From the NCBI RefSeq assembly GCF_020520425.1, contig NC_079491.1, positions 37,541,027-37,605,026 of the forward strand: a DNA stretch of 64,000 nucleotides, given 5' to 3'. Of this stretch, positions 1 to 10,650 are shown piece by piece. Numbering within the stretch: position 1 is the stretch's first letter; each line of letters starts with the position of its first letter. The notes below the pieces were generated by a model. The model had not been told where the DNA came from, made no database searches, and saw nothing but the letters and a program-made list of their open reading frames with translations. Position numbers and translations under genes: made by a program. This DNA comes from Spinacia oleracea. Its lineage: Eukaryota > Streptophyta > Magnoliopsida > Caryophyllales > Amaranthaceae.

Positions 1-171
1 TAGAATCCTACAAGAACTCTAATTTAATTAATTTTATCAAATAGAATTAGGAATTTAATCATTAACCGAACTCTGCATGTTTTAGGAAACGTGCACGAAC
101 ACAAACACTTGCACACACACGCACGACAGCCACGATGGGCCTCATGCGTGCGCGCGAGCAGCAGCCCACTC

Positions 172-246
172 AGCGCCCGCGCGCGCTGCGCGCGCTGTGC
201 GCGCTGTGCGCGCTGTGCGCGCTGTGCGCGCTGCGCGCTGCGCGCA
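172..246. repeat. GC-rich minisatellite in the left LTR
   Basis: Tandem GCGCGCTGT/GCGCGCTGC units of about 9 bp. The equivalent tract in the right LTR (about 9186-9246) has fewer units, so the array has changed length since insertion. Confidence 0.85.
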
Positions 247-361
247 GCCTGCTGGGCCTGGCCTTGCTGTTTGTGCGGCGCGCTTGGCTTGCTGGGCGAT
301 GGCCTGGCTTCGTGCTGGGCCTCGTCCGGCAGGCCTCGTCCGATGCTTATTCGTACGATGC

Positions 362-600
362 GCTTCCGATTAAATTTTCCGATTCCGGAATTCATTTCCG
401 ATACAATATTTAATATTTCCGATTCCGGAATTAATTTCCGTTTCGAACAAATATTTAATATTTCCGTTTCCGGAATTATTTTCCGATTCCGGTAATATTT
501 CCGATTCTGACAATATTTCCGTTTCCGGCAATATTTCCGATTCTGGCAATATTTCCATTTCCGATAATATTTTCCGATACGTACCATGTTTCCGTTTCCG
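362..600. repeat. TTTCCGATTCCGG-type short tandem motif in the LTR
   Basis: Repeated AATATTTCCG(A/T)TTCCGG-like units of 15-18 bp, in imperfect tandem. The same tract lies at about 9361-9600 in the right LTR. It is part of the LTR rather than a separate element. Confidence 0.8.
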
Positions 601-994
601 GCAACATCTACGACTTGGATAATATTTATATTTCCGATACGATCCATATTTCCGTTTTTGGCAATATCATCGTTTCCGGAGTATTCATTTCTTGCCTGTG
701 ACGATCTTAGCTCCCACTGAAACCAAGATCCGTCGGTTCCGAATATTCATAGATAGAGTATCTAATGCCATTAGATACTTGATCCGTTTACGTACTATTT
801 GTGTGACCCTACGGGTTCAGTCAAGAGTAAGCTGTGGATTAATATCATTAATTCCACTTGAACTGAAGCGGCCTCTAGCTAGGCATTCAGCTCACTTGAT
901 CTCACCGAATTATTAACTTGTTAATTAATACTGAACCGCATTTATTAGACTTAACATAGAATGCATACTTGGACCAAGGGCATTATTTCCTTCA

Positions 995-1009
995 GTCTCC
1001 CACTTGTCC
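995..1009 (-). other. Polypurine tract of the Copia element
   Basis: On the minus strand the bases next to the 3' LTR read GGACAAGTGGGAGAC, a purine-rich run typical of the plus-strand primer of Copia elements. The stretch from 1010 to 1859 is the 3' untranslated part, with no coding signal. Confidence 0.7.
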
Positions 1010-1859
1010 TTAGGGACAAGTGTGCATTTCCTAATTCCTTTGTCGCTCGATGCTTGCTCTTGAACATAAGGTAAGAGTTGTCATCCTTATTATGTCCAGA
1101 GGTGTTCCTCGGTTTCAGAGTTCAACTGATCAAATAAACAGATAATCATAGCCTATGATTCATCCGAGCACGGCCATGCATTTCACAGTTTCTAGCTCTC
1201 CGAGTGGCCTTGTACAACTTTTAAGCATCTCATCCCGATTTATGGGAGGACAATCCCAATCTTGCGATCTTGAGATTAGACTTCGTTTGATAGGTGATTA
1301 CCTGAGCGTTGCCTTTATAGCCTCCTTTTACGGTGCGACGGTTGGTCAACGTCAAAGCAACCAGTTCTCAAACAAGTAATCTTCAAATCACTCAGGTATT
1401 GAGGATTTAGTGTCTAATAATTTAATGAAATTTACTTATGACAGACTTTCATCTCTTACAGTAAAGTTTCATAGGTCTCGTCCGATACTAGTCTTCCCAA
1501 AGTAAGTATCTATGCAAATGATTATGACATTGCCATGTCCACATAGTTCAAGAAACAGAACTACTAGTCATCTTGCATTCTAATCGCCTAATGTTTTCTA
1601 TGCGTCCAATTTTATAGAAAACTCCGATTAGGGACCATTTTCAACCTTTGACATTCAAGTTCACTTGATAGACATTTCTTAGTCACAGGACTGGTCCTGA
1701 CAGTCTATCTTGAATATATCGTCAAATTGAAGGGACTCATCATTTAATAAACCACAAATTAAATGGAAAAATGAATTCTTTTCATTTATTGTGAATGATT
1801 AACCAATAATGTTTTACAAAGATTTAAACTCTAAAACTTTAAAACATTAAACAGAGACA

Positions 1860-3698
1860 TCAAAGCCATTCTCCAATATGCTTGATTCCCATAGCTGCAG
1901 TGTGCGAGTTGTGCTTCGCCTGCGGCAGAGGTTTAGTTAATGGATCTGATATGTTGTCATCAGTTCCAATTTTGCTTATCTCGACTTCTTTTCTTTCAAC
2001 GAACTCTCGTAGAAGGTGAAATCTACGAAGTACATGCTTGACTCTCTGGTGGTGTCTAGGCTCTTTTGCCTGTGCAATAGCTCCGTTATTATCACAATAC
2101 AGGGCTATTGGTCCTTTAATGGAGGGGACTACACCAAGTTCTCCTATGAACTTCCTTAGCCATATAGCTTCCTTTGCTGCTTCATGTGCAGCAATGTACT
2201 CCGCTTCAGTTGTAGAATCCGCAATGGTGCTTTGCTTAGCACTTTTCCAGCTTACTGCTCCTCCGTTGAGGCAGAAGACAAACCCAGACTGTGATCTGAA
2301 ATCATCTTTGTCGGTTTGGAAACTTGCGTCCGTATAGCCTTTAACAATTAATTCATAATCTCCACCATAGACCAGGAAGTCATCTTTGTGCCTTTTCAGG
2401 TACTTCAGAATGTTCTTGGCAGCAGTCCAATGCGCCTCTCCTGGGTCTGACTGGTATCTGCTCGTAGCACTGAGTGCGTACGCAACATCCGGGCGTGTAC
2501 ATATTGAACCAATCAATGATGCATATGGAATCCCATTCATTCGTCTATGCTCATCAAGTGTTTTTGGGCACTGAGTCTTGCTTAGAGTCATTCCATGAGA
2601 CATGGGTAGGTAGCCTCGCTTGGAGTCCGCCATCTTGAACCTATCAAGCACCTTATTGATATAAGTGCTTTGACTAAGTCCAATCATCTTTTTAGATCTA
2701 TCTCTGTAAATCTTGATGCCCAATATGTACTGTGCTTCTCCTAGATCCTTCATCGAAAAACATTTCCCGAGCCAAATCTTGACAGAGTTCAACATAGGAA
2801 TGTCATTTCCGATAAGCAATATGTCGTCGACATATAATACTAGGAAAGCAATTTTGCTCCCACTGACCTTCTTGTATACACAAGATTCGTCCGCGTTCTT
2901 GATGAAACCAAAGTCACTGACTGCTTCATCAAAACGTATATTCCAGCTCCTGGATGCCTGCTTCAATCCGTAGATTGACTTCTTTAGCTTGCATACCTTT
3001 TTAGCATTCTTTGGATCCTCAAAACCTTCAGGCTGTGTCATAAACACAGTTTCTGTTAAAACGCCGTTTAAGAAAGCAGTTTTGACATCCATCTGCCATA
3101 TTTCGTAATCGTAATATGCAGCGATTGCTAACATTATTCGAATAGACTTTAGCATTGCAACTGGTGAAAAGGTTTCATCGTAATCCACACCGTGGACTTG
3201 CCTGTAACCTTTTGCAACCAATCTAGCTTTGAAAACTTCAAGTTTCCCATCCTTGTCCTTTTTCAGTTTGAAAACCCATTTGCTTCCAATGGCTTGGTAG
3301 CCATCTGGCAAATCGACCAAATCCCATACTTGGTTTTCAGACATGGAGTCTAATTCAGATTGCATGGCTTCTTGCCATTGCTTGGAGCTAGGGCTCGTCA
3401 TAGCTTGCTTGTAAGTCGCAGGTTCATCACTTTCAAGTAATAGAACGTCATAGCTCTCGTTCGTCAAAATACCCAAGTACCTTTCCGGTTGAGATCTATA
3501 TCTTTGCGATCTACGCGGGGTAACATTTCTAGATTGACCATGATTCTCACCAGATTCTTCTAAAGATCTCTGAGTTTCATCTTGAATGTCATCTTGAGCA
3601 TTCTCTAGAGTTTGTTGTTCAACTCGAATTTCTTCGAGGTCTACTTTTCTCCCACTTGTCATTTTGGAAATGTGATCCTTCTCCAAAAAGACACCATC
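1860..3698 (-). CDS. Copia polyprotein part 3: reverse transcriptase and RNase H
   Basis: This open frame holds the Copia reverse transcriptase domain (RVT_2). It runs from EAMQSELDSM through WVFKLKKDKDG, the palm motifs QMDVKTAFLNG and YVDD, and then RNase H with STTEAEYIA and the tail DNISDPLTKPL. It is in the same frame as the integrase part and is separated only by a TGA at 3699-3701, so the two were once one polyprotein. One in-frame loss is visible: the usual GS-MYAML-CTRPD region reads GSICTRPD, about five residues short (near 2500-2525). The first methionine at 3686 is probably not a real start. The minus-strand TGA stop is at 1860-1862. Function in an intact copy would be cDNA synthesis in virus-like particles. 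Confidence 0.93.
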   Translation of the reverse strand, partial: DGVFLEKDHISKMTSGRKVDLEEIRVEQQTLENAQDDIQDETQRSLEESGENHGQSRNVTPRRSQRYRSQPERYLGILTNESYDVLLLESDEPATYKQAMTSPSSKQWQEAMQSELDSMSENQVWDLVDLPDGYQAIGSKWVFKLKKDKDGKLEVFKARLVAKGYRQVHGVDYDETFSPVAMLKSIRIMLAIAAYYDYEIWQMDVKTAFLNGVLTETVFMTQPEGFEDPKNAKKVCKLKKSIYGLKQASRSWNIRFDEAVSDFGFIKNADESCVYKKVSGSKIAFLVLYVDDILLIGNDIPMLNSVKIWLGKCFSMKDLGEAQYILGIKIYRDRSKKMIGLSQSTYINKVLDRFKMADSKRGYLPMSHGMTLSKTQCPKTLDEHRRMNGIPYASLIGSICTRPDVAYALSATSRYQSDPGEAHWTAAKNILKYLKRHKDDFLVYGGDYELIVKGYTDASFQTDKDDFRSQSGFVFCLNGGAVSWKSAKQSTIADSTTEAEYIAAHEAAKEAIWLRKFIGELGVVPSIKGPIALYCDNNGAIAQAKEPRHHQRVKHVLRRFHLLREFVERKEVEISKIGTDDNISDPLTKPLPQAKHNSHTAAMGIKHIGEWL

Positions 3699-4480
3699 TC
3701 AAGCAACAAACACTTTGTTCTCAGATGTATTGTAGAAGTAATACCCCTTTGTTTCCTTTGGATAGCCCACAAGGATACATTTGTCAGATTTTGGATGAAG
3801 TTTGTCTGAAATTAATCGTTTGACGTATACTTCACATCCCCAAATCTTAAGAAAAGACACATTTGGAGGCTTTCCAAACCATAATTCGTATGGAGTCTTT
3901 TCGACAGCTTTAGACGGAGCTCTATTTATAGTGAGTGCAGCTGTATTTAGTGCATGTCCCCAAAATTCTAATGGAAGTTCGGCCTGACCCATCATTGACC
4001 TGACCATGTCTAGCAAGGTTCTGTTCCTCCGTTCTGACACACCGTTCCATTGTGGTGTTCCAGGAGGAGTCAATTCTGATAGAATTCCACATTCTTTCAG
4101 ATGGTCATCAAATTCATAGCTCAGATATTCACCGCCTCTATCAGACCGCAGTGCCTTAATCTTCTTGCCTAATTGATTCTCTACTTCACTCTGAAATTCC
4201 TTGAATTTGTCAAAGGATTCAGACTTATGCTTCATTAGGTAGACATAACCATACCTACTGAAGTCATCAGTGAAAGTGATAAAGTAGCTGAAACCACCTC
4301 TAGCATTTGTACTCATTGGTCCACATACATCTGTATGGATTAAACCCAATAGTTCATTTGCTCTTTCTCCAACTTTAGAGAAAGGTTGCTTCGTCATTTT
4401 GCCAAGTAAACATGATTCGCATTTACCATAATTCTCTAAGTCAAATGGTTCTAGAATTCCTTCTCGATCTTTGAAGTCTT
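3699..4480 (-). CDS. Copia polyprotein part 2: integrase
   Basis: The frame contains the zinc-binding end (CESCLLGKM), then the rve integrase core. The catalytic D, D and E lie in HTDVCGP, LRSDRGGEY and PQWNGVSERRN, followed by the conserved WGCEVYVKR and GYPKETKGYYFY region. The frame ends in a premature TGA at 3699-3701, where related elements read on into reverse transcriptase; an arginine codon changed by a C-to-T transition is the simple explanation. Upstream it is out of frame with gag-protease because of a one-base shift near 4470-4485. Role if intact: insertion of the cDNA. The methionine at 4397 is internal, not a true start. Confidence 0.9.
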
Positions 4481-5814
4481 TCTAAGCGTTTCAAGTTTAT
4501 ATGGCCTAATCGACAATGCCACAGATAGGTGAGATCTGAATCATCCTTTTTGGCCTTTTTGGTATTTATGTTATATACTTGTTTGTCGTGATCTAATAAA
4601 TAAAGTCCATTGACTAATCTAGCAGATCCATAAAACATCTCTTTAAAATAAAACGAACAACTATTGTCTTTTATTATAAAGGAAAATCCCTTAGCATCAA
4701 AGCAAGAAACTGAAATGATGTTTTTAGTAAGACTTGGAACATGGAAACATTCTTCCAGTTCCAAAACTAGCCCGGAGGGCAACGACAAATAGTAAGTTCC
4801 TACAGCTAATGCAGCAATCCGTGCTCCATTTCCCACTCGTAGGTCGACTTCACCCTTGCTTAACTTTCTACTTCTTCTTAGTCCCTGTGGATTGGAACAT
4901 AAGTGTGAGCCACAACCTGTATCTAATACCCAAGAAGTTGAATTAGCAAGTATACAGTCTATAACGAAAATACCTGAAGATGGAACGACTGTTCCGTTCT
5001 TCTGATCTTCCTTTAGCTTCAAGCAATCTCTCTTCCAATGCCCCTTCTTCTTGCAGTAGAAGCATTCGGATTCAGAAGTGGGTTGACTGACCTTTCTCTT
5101 TGCAGATTTGGCGCCAGTTTGCTTAGTTGGGCTGGCTTTGTTGCCACCTTTCTTAGCATTCCTCTTCTTTCCAGATTTCTTGAACTTGCCCCCACGCACC
5201 ATAAGCACATCCTGCTTATCACTTTTGAGCGTCTTTTCAGCGGTCTTCAGCATACCGTGAAGCTCAGTGAGCGTTTTGTCCAGACTATTCATACTGTAGT
5301 TCAGTTTGAACTGATCATACCCGCTATGAAGAGAATGGAGGATGGTGTCTATAGCCATTTCCTGAGAAAATTGCTGATCCAGCCGACTCATATTCTCAAT
5401 GAGTCCAATCATTTTGAGAACATGTGGACTTACGGGCTCGCCTTTCTTAAGCTTGGTCTCAAGAATTTGCCTATGAGTCTCGAATCTTTCGACTCGAGCC
5501 AGATCTTGGAACATGTTCTTCAACTCACTGATGATTGTGAAAGCATCTGAGTTGATGAACGTTTTCTGCAGATCCGCACTCATGGTGGCGAGCATTAGAC
5601 ATTTCACATCCTTGTTGGCATCAATCCAACGATTGAGGGCTGCCTGAGTGACCCCGTCGCCTGCAGCTTCGGGCATCGCCTCATCTAGGACATACTCCTT
5701 TTCTTCCTGCATAAGAACTATTTGCAAGTTCCTTTGCCAGTCAAGGAAGTTTTTCCCGTTCAACTTCTCCTTTTCGAGAATTGATCGAATGTTGAATGAA
5801 TTGTTGTTTGCCAT
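4441..5814 (-). CDS. Copia polyprotein part 1: gag and protease
   Basis: I place the start at the ATG at 5814 (MANNNSFNIRS); an upstream in-frame ATG at 5892 would add an implausible hydrophobic leader. The order is a Copia gag (UBN2-like) domain over roughly the first 220 residues, a lysine-rich stretch, a CCHC zinc knuckle (CFYCKKKGHWKRDC), the protease active site in WVLDTGCGSHLC, and the GAG pre-integrase motif LWHCRLGHINLKRL. The frame then slips and stops at 4441, whereas family members run on into integrase. The break looks like a one-base indel near 4470-4485. Nucleocapsid and protease key residues are intact. Confidence 0.9.
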   Translation of the reverse strand: MANNNSFNIRSILEKEKLNGKNFLDWQRNLQIVLMQEEKEYVLDEAMPEAAGDGVTQAALNRWIDANKDVKCLMLATMSADLQKTFINSDAFTIISELKNMFQDLARVERFETHRQILETKLKKGEPVSPHVLKMIGLIENMSRLDQQFSQEMAIDTILHSLHSGYDQFKLNYSMNSLDKTLTELHGMLKTAEKTLKSDKQDVLMVRGGKFKKSGKKRNAKKGGNKASPTKQTGAKSAKRKVSQPTSESECFYCKKKGHWKRDCLKLKEDQKNGTVVPSSGIFVIDCILANSTSWVLDTGCGSHLCSNPQGLRRSRKLSKGEVDLRVGNGARIAALAVGTYYLSLPSGLVLELEECFHVPSLTKNIISVSCFDAKGFSFIIKDNSCSFYFKEMFYGSARLVNGLYLLDHDKQVYNINTKKAKKDDSDLTYLWHCRLGHINLKRLERLQRSRRNSRTI

Positions 5815-8581
5815 ATTAAAAACTACAATTGAAAAGAATAAACAAATAAATAACCATTCACAGTTTCTCTTAATAAACTTAAATTCTAGCATACATGCAT
5901 AATTCAGTGTTTATTAAGCATTTTATTCAAATTATGTGTTCCGGCAGGTGTGAATAAAATGATTCCAAGATCCTAAAATCATTGAAGAACTAAGCACAGT
6001 TTGTCGACTTAATCCTAGAACATCTTAGGTAAGCAAAAGCCTTTTGCTAATAGTCTAGAAACTATTCTTGGTTGATAGGTACGTCTAAGAACTTATTAGG
6101 TAAACCTATCGAATTTGCCACGACATAAAAGGACTCCTTACTTATATCGTTGAGTTTCACCAAAACTAACATGTACTCACAATTATTTGTGTACCTTGCC
6201 CCTTTAGGACCAATAAGTAACACCTCGCTGAGCGAAAACTATTACTAGATTGATGTAAAGGATATCCAAGCAAGTGTATATTTTGGCATGGCACCTTTTA
6301 ACTCAATTTTTAAGTTTGGAACTTAAGGCTCTTACTATGTTGGTTAGATTTTAAGTGAACTAAAATCCTTAATCATGCAACATAATCAAGCTTTTGATCT
6401 CATGCATTTTAAGACATATTTAAAACAATAAATAACTTAAAACATGCATAAGATATTTGTGATCTAGTATGGCCCGACTTCATCTTGAAGCTTTGACTTC
6501 AAAGTCCGTCTTGAAAATCTCCGTGGGAGGCACCATTTTCTTCAAATAGGATAAGCTATAACTAATTACAACTATTCGATGGTGCGCAGACCATATTTGA
6601 ATTGAAAAATAACTTTGGTACTTTAGACCAATTACATTCAAATTAATGGTACGCAGACCATATTTTCTATCCTATTTGGGCCATACTAGTCACTTCATAA
6701 CCTGCAAAACAGTACATATACAATATATACCATTCACCCATTTATTATCATGAATGGCCCACATAGCTGGTTAGTAAAACACATTATGCATCACGTAAAC
6801 ATTTGCAGCAATTAATCAAGGGCACCAATAATCTACCAATTATTCAGTCCTTATTAATTCTAATCAAGTTGTTTTAACCTTAAGGATTTGTAGACCTAAT
6901 CAAGAGTTTATGACTAAAAAGCGCTCCCACTTAAACCAATAAATTCATATGCTTTACCAATTTTAAACATAAAAATGTATTTCTAGTCTAACCGGAAACA
7001 TACAAATTTAATTAAAATTTAAAGCTCATATCAATTTATAATTGAATCCAAAAATTTAATTTAATTTCAGTCGTATTTAAATTAATTCATGATTTTAATT
7101 TTAGTAAAATAATTAGAATAAATAACATTTATTATAATTATAATATTCAAAATTAAAATCCAAGAAAATAATTCAAATTATTAATTTTAAAATTAATTAA
7201 AATTACGTGAACTGAAATTTTCAAATTAAACATTCAAAACGATCTAATCGTAACGCAAACACCCTACGCGTTGCACGCCCATGGGCCGCACGCACACAGC
7301 CATTGCTGGCCATGTGCACGCAGCCCATGCGCTCGTCGCATTGCTGCTGCATCCCTATCGCAAGCCTCCGCACGCATTGGTGCTCGCTGCGCGCGCCAGC
7401 GCTCATCGCACGCGGGCTATCGCTCGCAGTGCGCGCGCGACATCGCTCGCTGGGCGCGCGACATCGCTCGCTGGGCGCGCGAGCCATCGCTCGCTGGGCG
7501 GGCGACATCGCTCGCTGTGCGCGCGAGCAATGCTAGGCGCAGCGCTCGTGGCACGCGAGCTTGCGCTCGCTGCGCGCGAGGCTGCGCGCTCTTGTGCGAG
7601 GCAGCGCGCGTTGTGGCGCAGCTCGCTTGCTGCCCACACGCGACTGCCTTGGCTCGCCCTACGCCCATGCCCATTCGTCCATTGGTCGTGGCACACGACA
7701 CAAGGCAGGGCTGCTGCCTTGTGCTCGTGCACTACGCCCTTGCTCATTGCATTCGTGCCGCACGGGCGACGAGCTCCCTTGCTCGTCGTCGCATGCCCGC
7801 ATTATACAACACCCCTTAAGGGTAACACGAAGCGTCCATTGCCTCGTGCGTGCAAGTTATATGAACGAATCGCATAAAAATTTAAAATTTATATTTAAAA
7901 TTAATGACAAATTAATAAATAATATTAATTTCATAATTTTAGGGCGAAAAATCGAAAATTTATTATCCAATTGATTTCCGATTGTTATGGATTCAAGTCT
8001 AAGTCATAAAAATTTAAAATTTATCGTAAATTTACAATTTTTATGGTGGTTTTTAATCATAGGTTTCTAATTAAATTAAAATTAATTATGAAAATCAAAT
8101 TAATTCTAAATTATTCTAATTTTCAACAAATTAATCATAATTACAAATTAGATTGCATAATTAACAAGACTAGGCATTCAAACTTGTTAAACATATGCAG
8201 TAGGTCAATCAAAAATTCAAGATTTATCAACAAGAATCGCAAATTTTAATTTAACATCTTAAATTTACGAAATTTTGCATTCGAAAAACTAAAACCTTCG
8301 AAAAGTCATAGTTAGGCTTCGAATTTGAGAATTCTGGGTTCGGCAGAAAATTACTATTTTTGTCAAAATTTTTAGAATGCCTTTTACATGCGGAATTGAC
8401 ACAAAAATCACTCAATACGGATGAGTAACGAAGAAACTGCCGAAAAAACTGCGTACGTATAATTAAATAAACGCAATTTGCAATTAATTAACAATTACGA
8501 AAATTAATCACCCCTTTTAATTCTTGCAAATTTGTAACATTTAACCATGTTCATGCAATTTAGATTATGAAAATAATAAGG
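5815..8581 (-). other. Long untranslated leader of the Copia element
   Basis: About 2.8 kb between the primer-binding site and gag with no credible coding frame. It is AT-rich except for the GC-rich block at 7250-7860. Leaders of this length are uncommon in compact Copia elements and suggest acquired or expanded sequence. Confidence 0.6.
7250..7860. repeat. GC-rich, CpG-dense low-complexity block in the Copia leader
   Basis: A sharply GC-rich island in AT-rich surroundings, made of imperfect repeats of CATCGCTCGCTGGGCGCGCGA, clearest at 7427-7530. All frames give low-complexity Arg/Ala/Ser-rich translations, so I do not call a protein. It resembles the GC minisatellite in the LTRs. Confidence 0.75.
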
Positions 8582-8597
8582 GGCTCGTGATACCACT
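8582..8597 (-). other. Primer-binding site (initiator tRNA-Met type)
   Basis: On the minus strand the bases just inside the 5' LTR read TGGTATCACGAGCCCC, close to the common plant Copia site TGGTATCAGAGC, which pairs with initiator tRNA-Met. One extra C is present. Confidence 0.8.
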
Positions 8598-9993
8598 GTT
8601 AGGTTATGATACATATGACAATTCATAAATCATGCGGAAAAACCATAAACCCAGGAAAACATATTATTTACACATAATCATTTAGCATAGATTAGATGCA
8701 TACTCTTTGTTGCGTGCCTTCCCTAGCTGCGCCCGAACCGAACAAGAACAAGTCTTTAGGACTCCAAGTGTCGTCCCTCCGTAGATAGTCCACAGCACGT
8801 CCGGATCCGCCTTAAGATTGACCAACTAGAATCGCCCTTAAGGTACTATTATTTTCGGCACTTTATGAGCAAGATGTGTGTTTTAATTTTCTCTCAAAAA
8901 CTCACTTTTGAATACTTTGAAACTTATGTTATAAATTGTGAGCCCCAGCCTCATATTTATAGCGGTATGGAAAGGGAATCGAAATCCTATTCAGATACAA
9001 ATTAATCAAACCTAGAATCCTACAAGAACTCTAATTTAATTAATTTTATCAAATAGAATTAGGAATTTAATCATTAACCGAACTCTGCATGTTTTAGGAA
9101 ACGTGCACGAACACAAACACTTGCACACACACGCACGACAGCCACGATGGGCCTCATGCGTGCGCGCGAGCAGCAGCCCACTCAGCGCCCGCGCGCGCTG
9201 CGCGCTGCGCGTGCTGTGCGCGCTGTGCGCGCTGCGCGCTGCGCGCAGCCTGCTGGGCCTGGCCTTGCTGTTTGTGCGGCGCGCTTGGCTTGCTGGGCGA
9301 TGGCCTGGCTTCGTGCTGGGCCTCGTCCGGCAGGCCTCGTCCGATGCTTATTCGTACGATGCGCTTCCGATTAAATTTTCCGATTCCGGAATTCATTTCC
9401 GATACGAACAATATTTAATATTTCCGATTCCGGAATTAATTTCCGTTTCGAACAAATATTTAATATTTCCGTTTCCGGAATTTTTTTCCGATTCCGGTAA
9501 TATTTCCGATTCTGACAATATTTCCGTTTCCGGCAATATTTCCGATTCTGGCAATATTTCCATTTCCGATAATATTTTCCGATACGTACCATGTTTCCGG
9601 CAACATCTACGACTTGGATAATATTTATATTTCCGATACGATCCATATTTCCGTTTTTGGCAATATCATCGTTTCCGGAGTATTCATTTCTTGCCTGTGA
9701 CGATCTTAGCTCCCACTGAAACCAAGATCCGTCGGTTCCGAATATTCATAGATAGAGTATCTAATGCCATTAGATACTTGATCCGTTTACGTACTATTTG
9801 TGTGACCCTACGGGTTCAGTCAAGAGTAAGCTGTGGATTAATATCATTAATTCCACTTGAACTGAAGCGGCCTCTAGCTAGGCATTCAGCTCACTTGATC
9901 TCACTGAATTATTAACTTGTTAATTAATACTGAACCGCATTTATTAGACTTAACATAGAATGCATACTTGGACCAAGGGCATTATTTCCTTCA
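8598..9993 (-). repeat. 5' LTR of the Copia element, complete
   Basis: 1396 bp, TG...CA ends. It includes the promoter (TATA near 8955), the GC minisatellite, the TTTCCG repeats and a terminal part matching 692-994. It abuts the Helitron helicase frame at 9994. Confidence 0.93.
8954..8963 (-). promoter_or_regulatory. TATA box in the Copia 5' LTR
   Basis: The minus strand reads CTATAAATA in the U3-like part of the LTR, so transcription would start near 8925 and run toward gag. The position is inferred from sequence only. Confidence 0.5.
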
Positions 9994-9994
9994 G

Positions 9995-10279
9995 GCTGCA
10001 TCCTCAAAATATCCAATTCTCTTTCAGAGGAAACAATTTCCTATCAAGCTCAGTTTTGCAATGACAATCAACAAGTCCCAGGGTCAGACCCTTAGTCAGG
10101 TTGCCGTTTACCTTCCTCGGCCATGTTTTTCCCACGGGCAGTTATATGTCACCTTGTCACGTGCAAGACAAGCCAGCCAGGTTACAGTAATTTCAAAGAA
10201 CTCTCCACAGCAGCTACCTGGTACGGAAGTTGAAAATGTCATTTCGTACGACGTGCTAAGGTTGGCTGGTATTATTTAG
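9995..10279 (+). pseudogene. Helitron helicase, C-terminal end (Pif1-like)
   Basis: The frame starts right at the Copia boundary and reads through FPIKLSFAMTINKSQGQT, VYLPRPCFSHGQLYV and LSRARQ, the last conserved helicase motifs of Pif1/Helitron RepHel proteins, ending LRLAGII and a stop at 10277-10279. The rest of the protein is cut off by the Copia LTR and presumably continues left of the window. In an intact Helitron this domain unwinds DNA for rolling-circle transposition. An upstream TTG inside the LTR is not a real start. Confidence 0.88.
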
Positions 10280-10650
10280 TCTCCTGTATACATATGTAAG
10301 TCTTACTCATGCCTTGATTCTTTCTATGTTTTACAACGTTCCTTTATTTTTGCTGATATCGTGTTACAAGTTTCTGCCTTTTCCCTGGTGGTTGTGCCTA
10401 TTGTCTAGCAATGTGCCTACTGTCTAGCATGAGAATTAGTTTTAGGAGTAAATGTATGGTTCAAGAGAAACTCAAAAAAAAAAACCCATCTGAGATTATC
10501 CACTATGATCATTGTGGTACTCCTTAGCAGGCTAAAATAAATTGGGTATTTGTTTAGGGCCTTTAGGCAGTACTTAAGTTCCGCTTTTCCTTATTTTTTA
10601 TTTGTCTGTTTTTTTTCTTCCTGATTTTGCTTTTTTTTTTGTCATTGTAG

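Larger units (their letters stand above)
1..994 (-). repeat. 3' LTR of the Copia element, partial
   Basis: This matches 9013-9993 almost base for base, so about 415 bp of the LTR lie left of the window. Outside the GC-rich repeat tract I see about three substitutions plus short indels: a 4 bp GAAC difference near 403 and a 6 bp difference near 595. It ends in CA at 993-994. Confidence 0.93.
1..9993 (-). mobile_element. Ty1/Copia LTR retrotransposon (left end outside window)
   Basis: Two long direct repeats flank a minus-strand gag, protease, integrase, reverse transcriptase, RNase H order, which is the Copia order. The right repeat (8598-9993, 1396 bp) begins TG and ends CA. The left repeat is cut by the window start and ends at 994. 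A primer-binding site resembling the 3' end of initiator tRNA-Met lies just inside the right LTR, and a purine-rich tract lies just inside the left LTR. The coding region has one frameshift and one in-frame stop, so this copy is probably defective. It interrupts a Helitron helicase reading frame that resumes directly after 9993. The left target duplication is off the window; the right flank begins GGCTG. Confidence 0.95.

Noticed and set aside
24-647. Open frames across the Copia LTR GC-rich and TTTCCG repeats
   Set aside because: They arise from simple repeats, have counterparts in several frames and on both strands, and recur in the other LTR.
7221-7974. Several long frames in the GC-rich block
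   Set aside because: Arg/Ala-rich low complexity in all frames; GC content alone removes stop codons.
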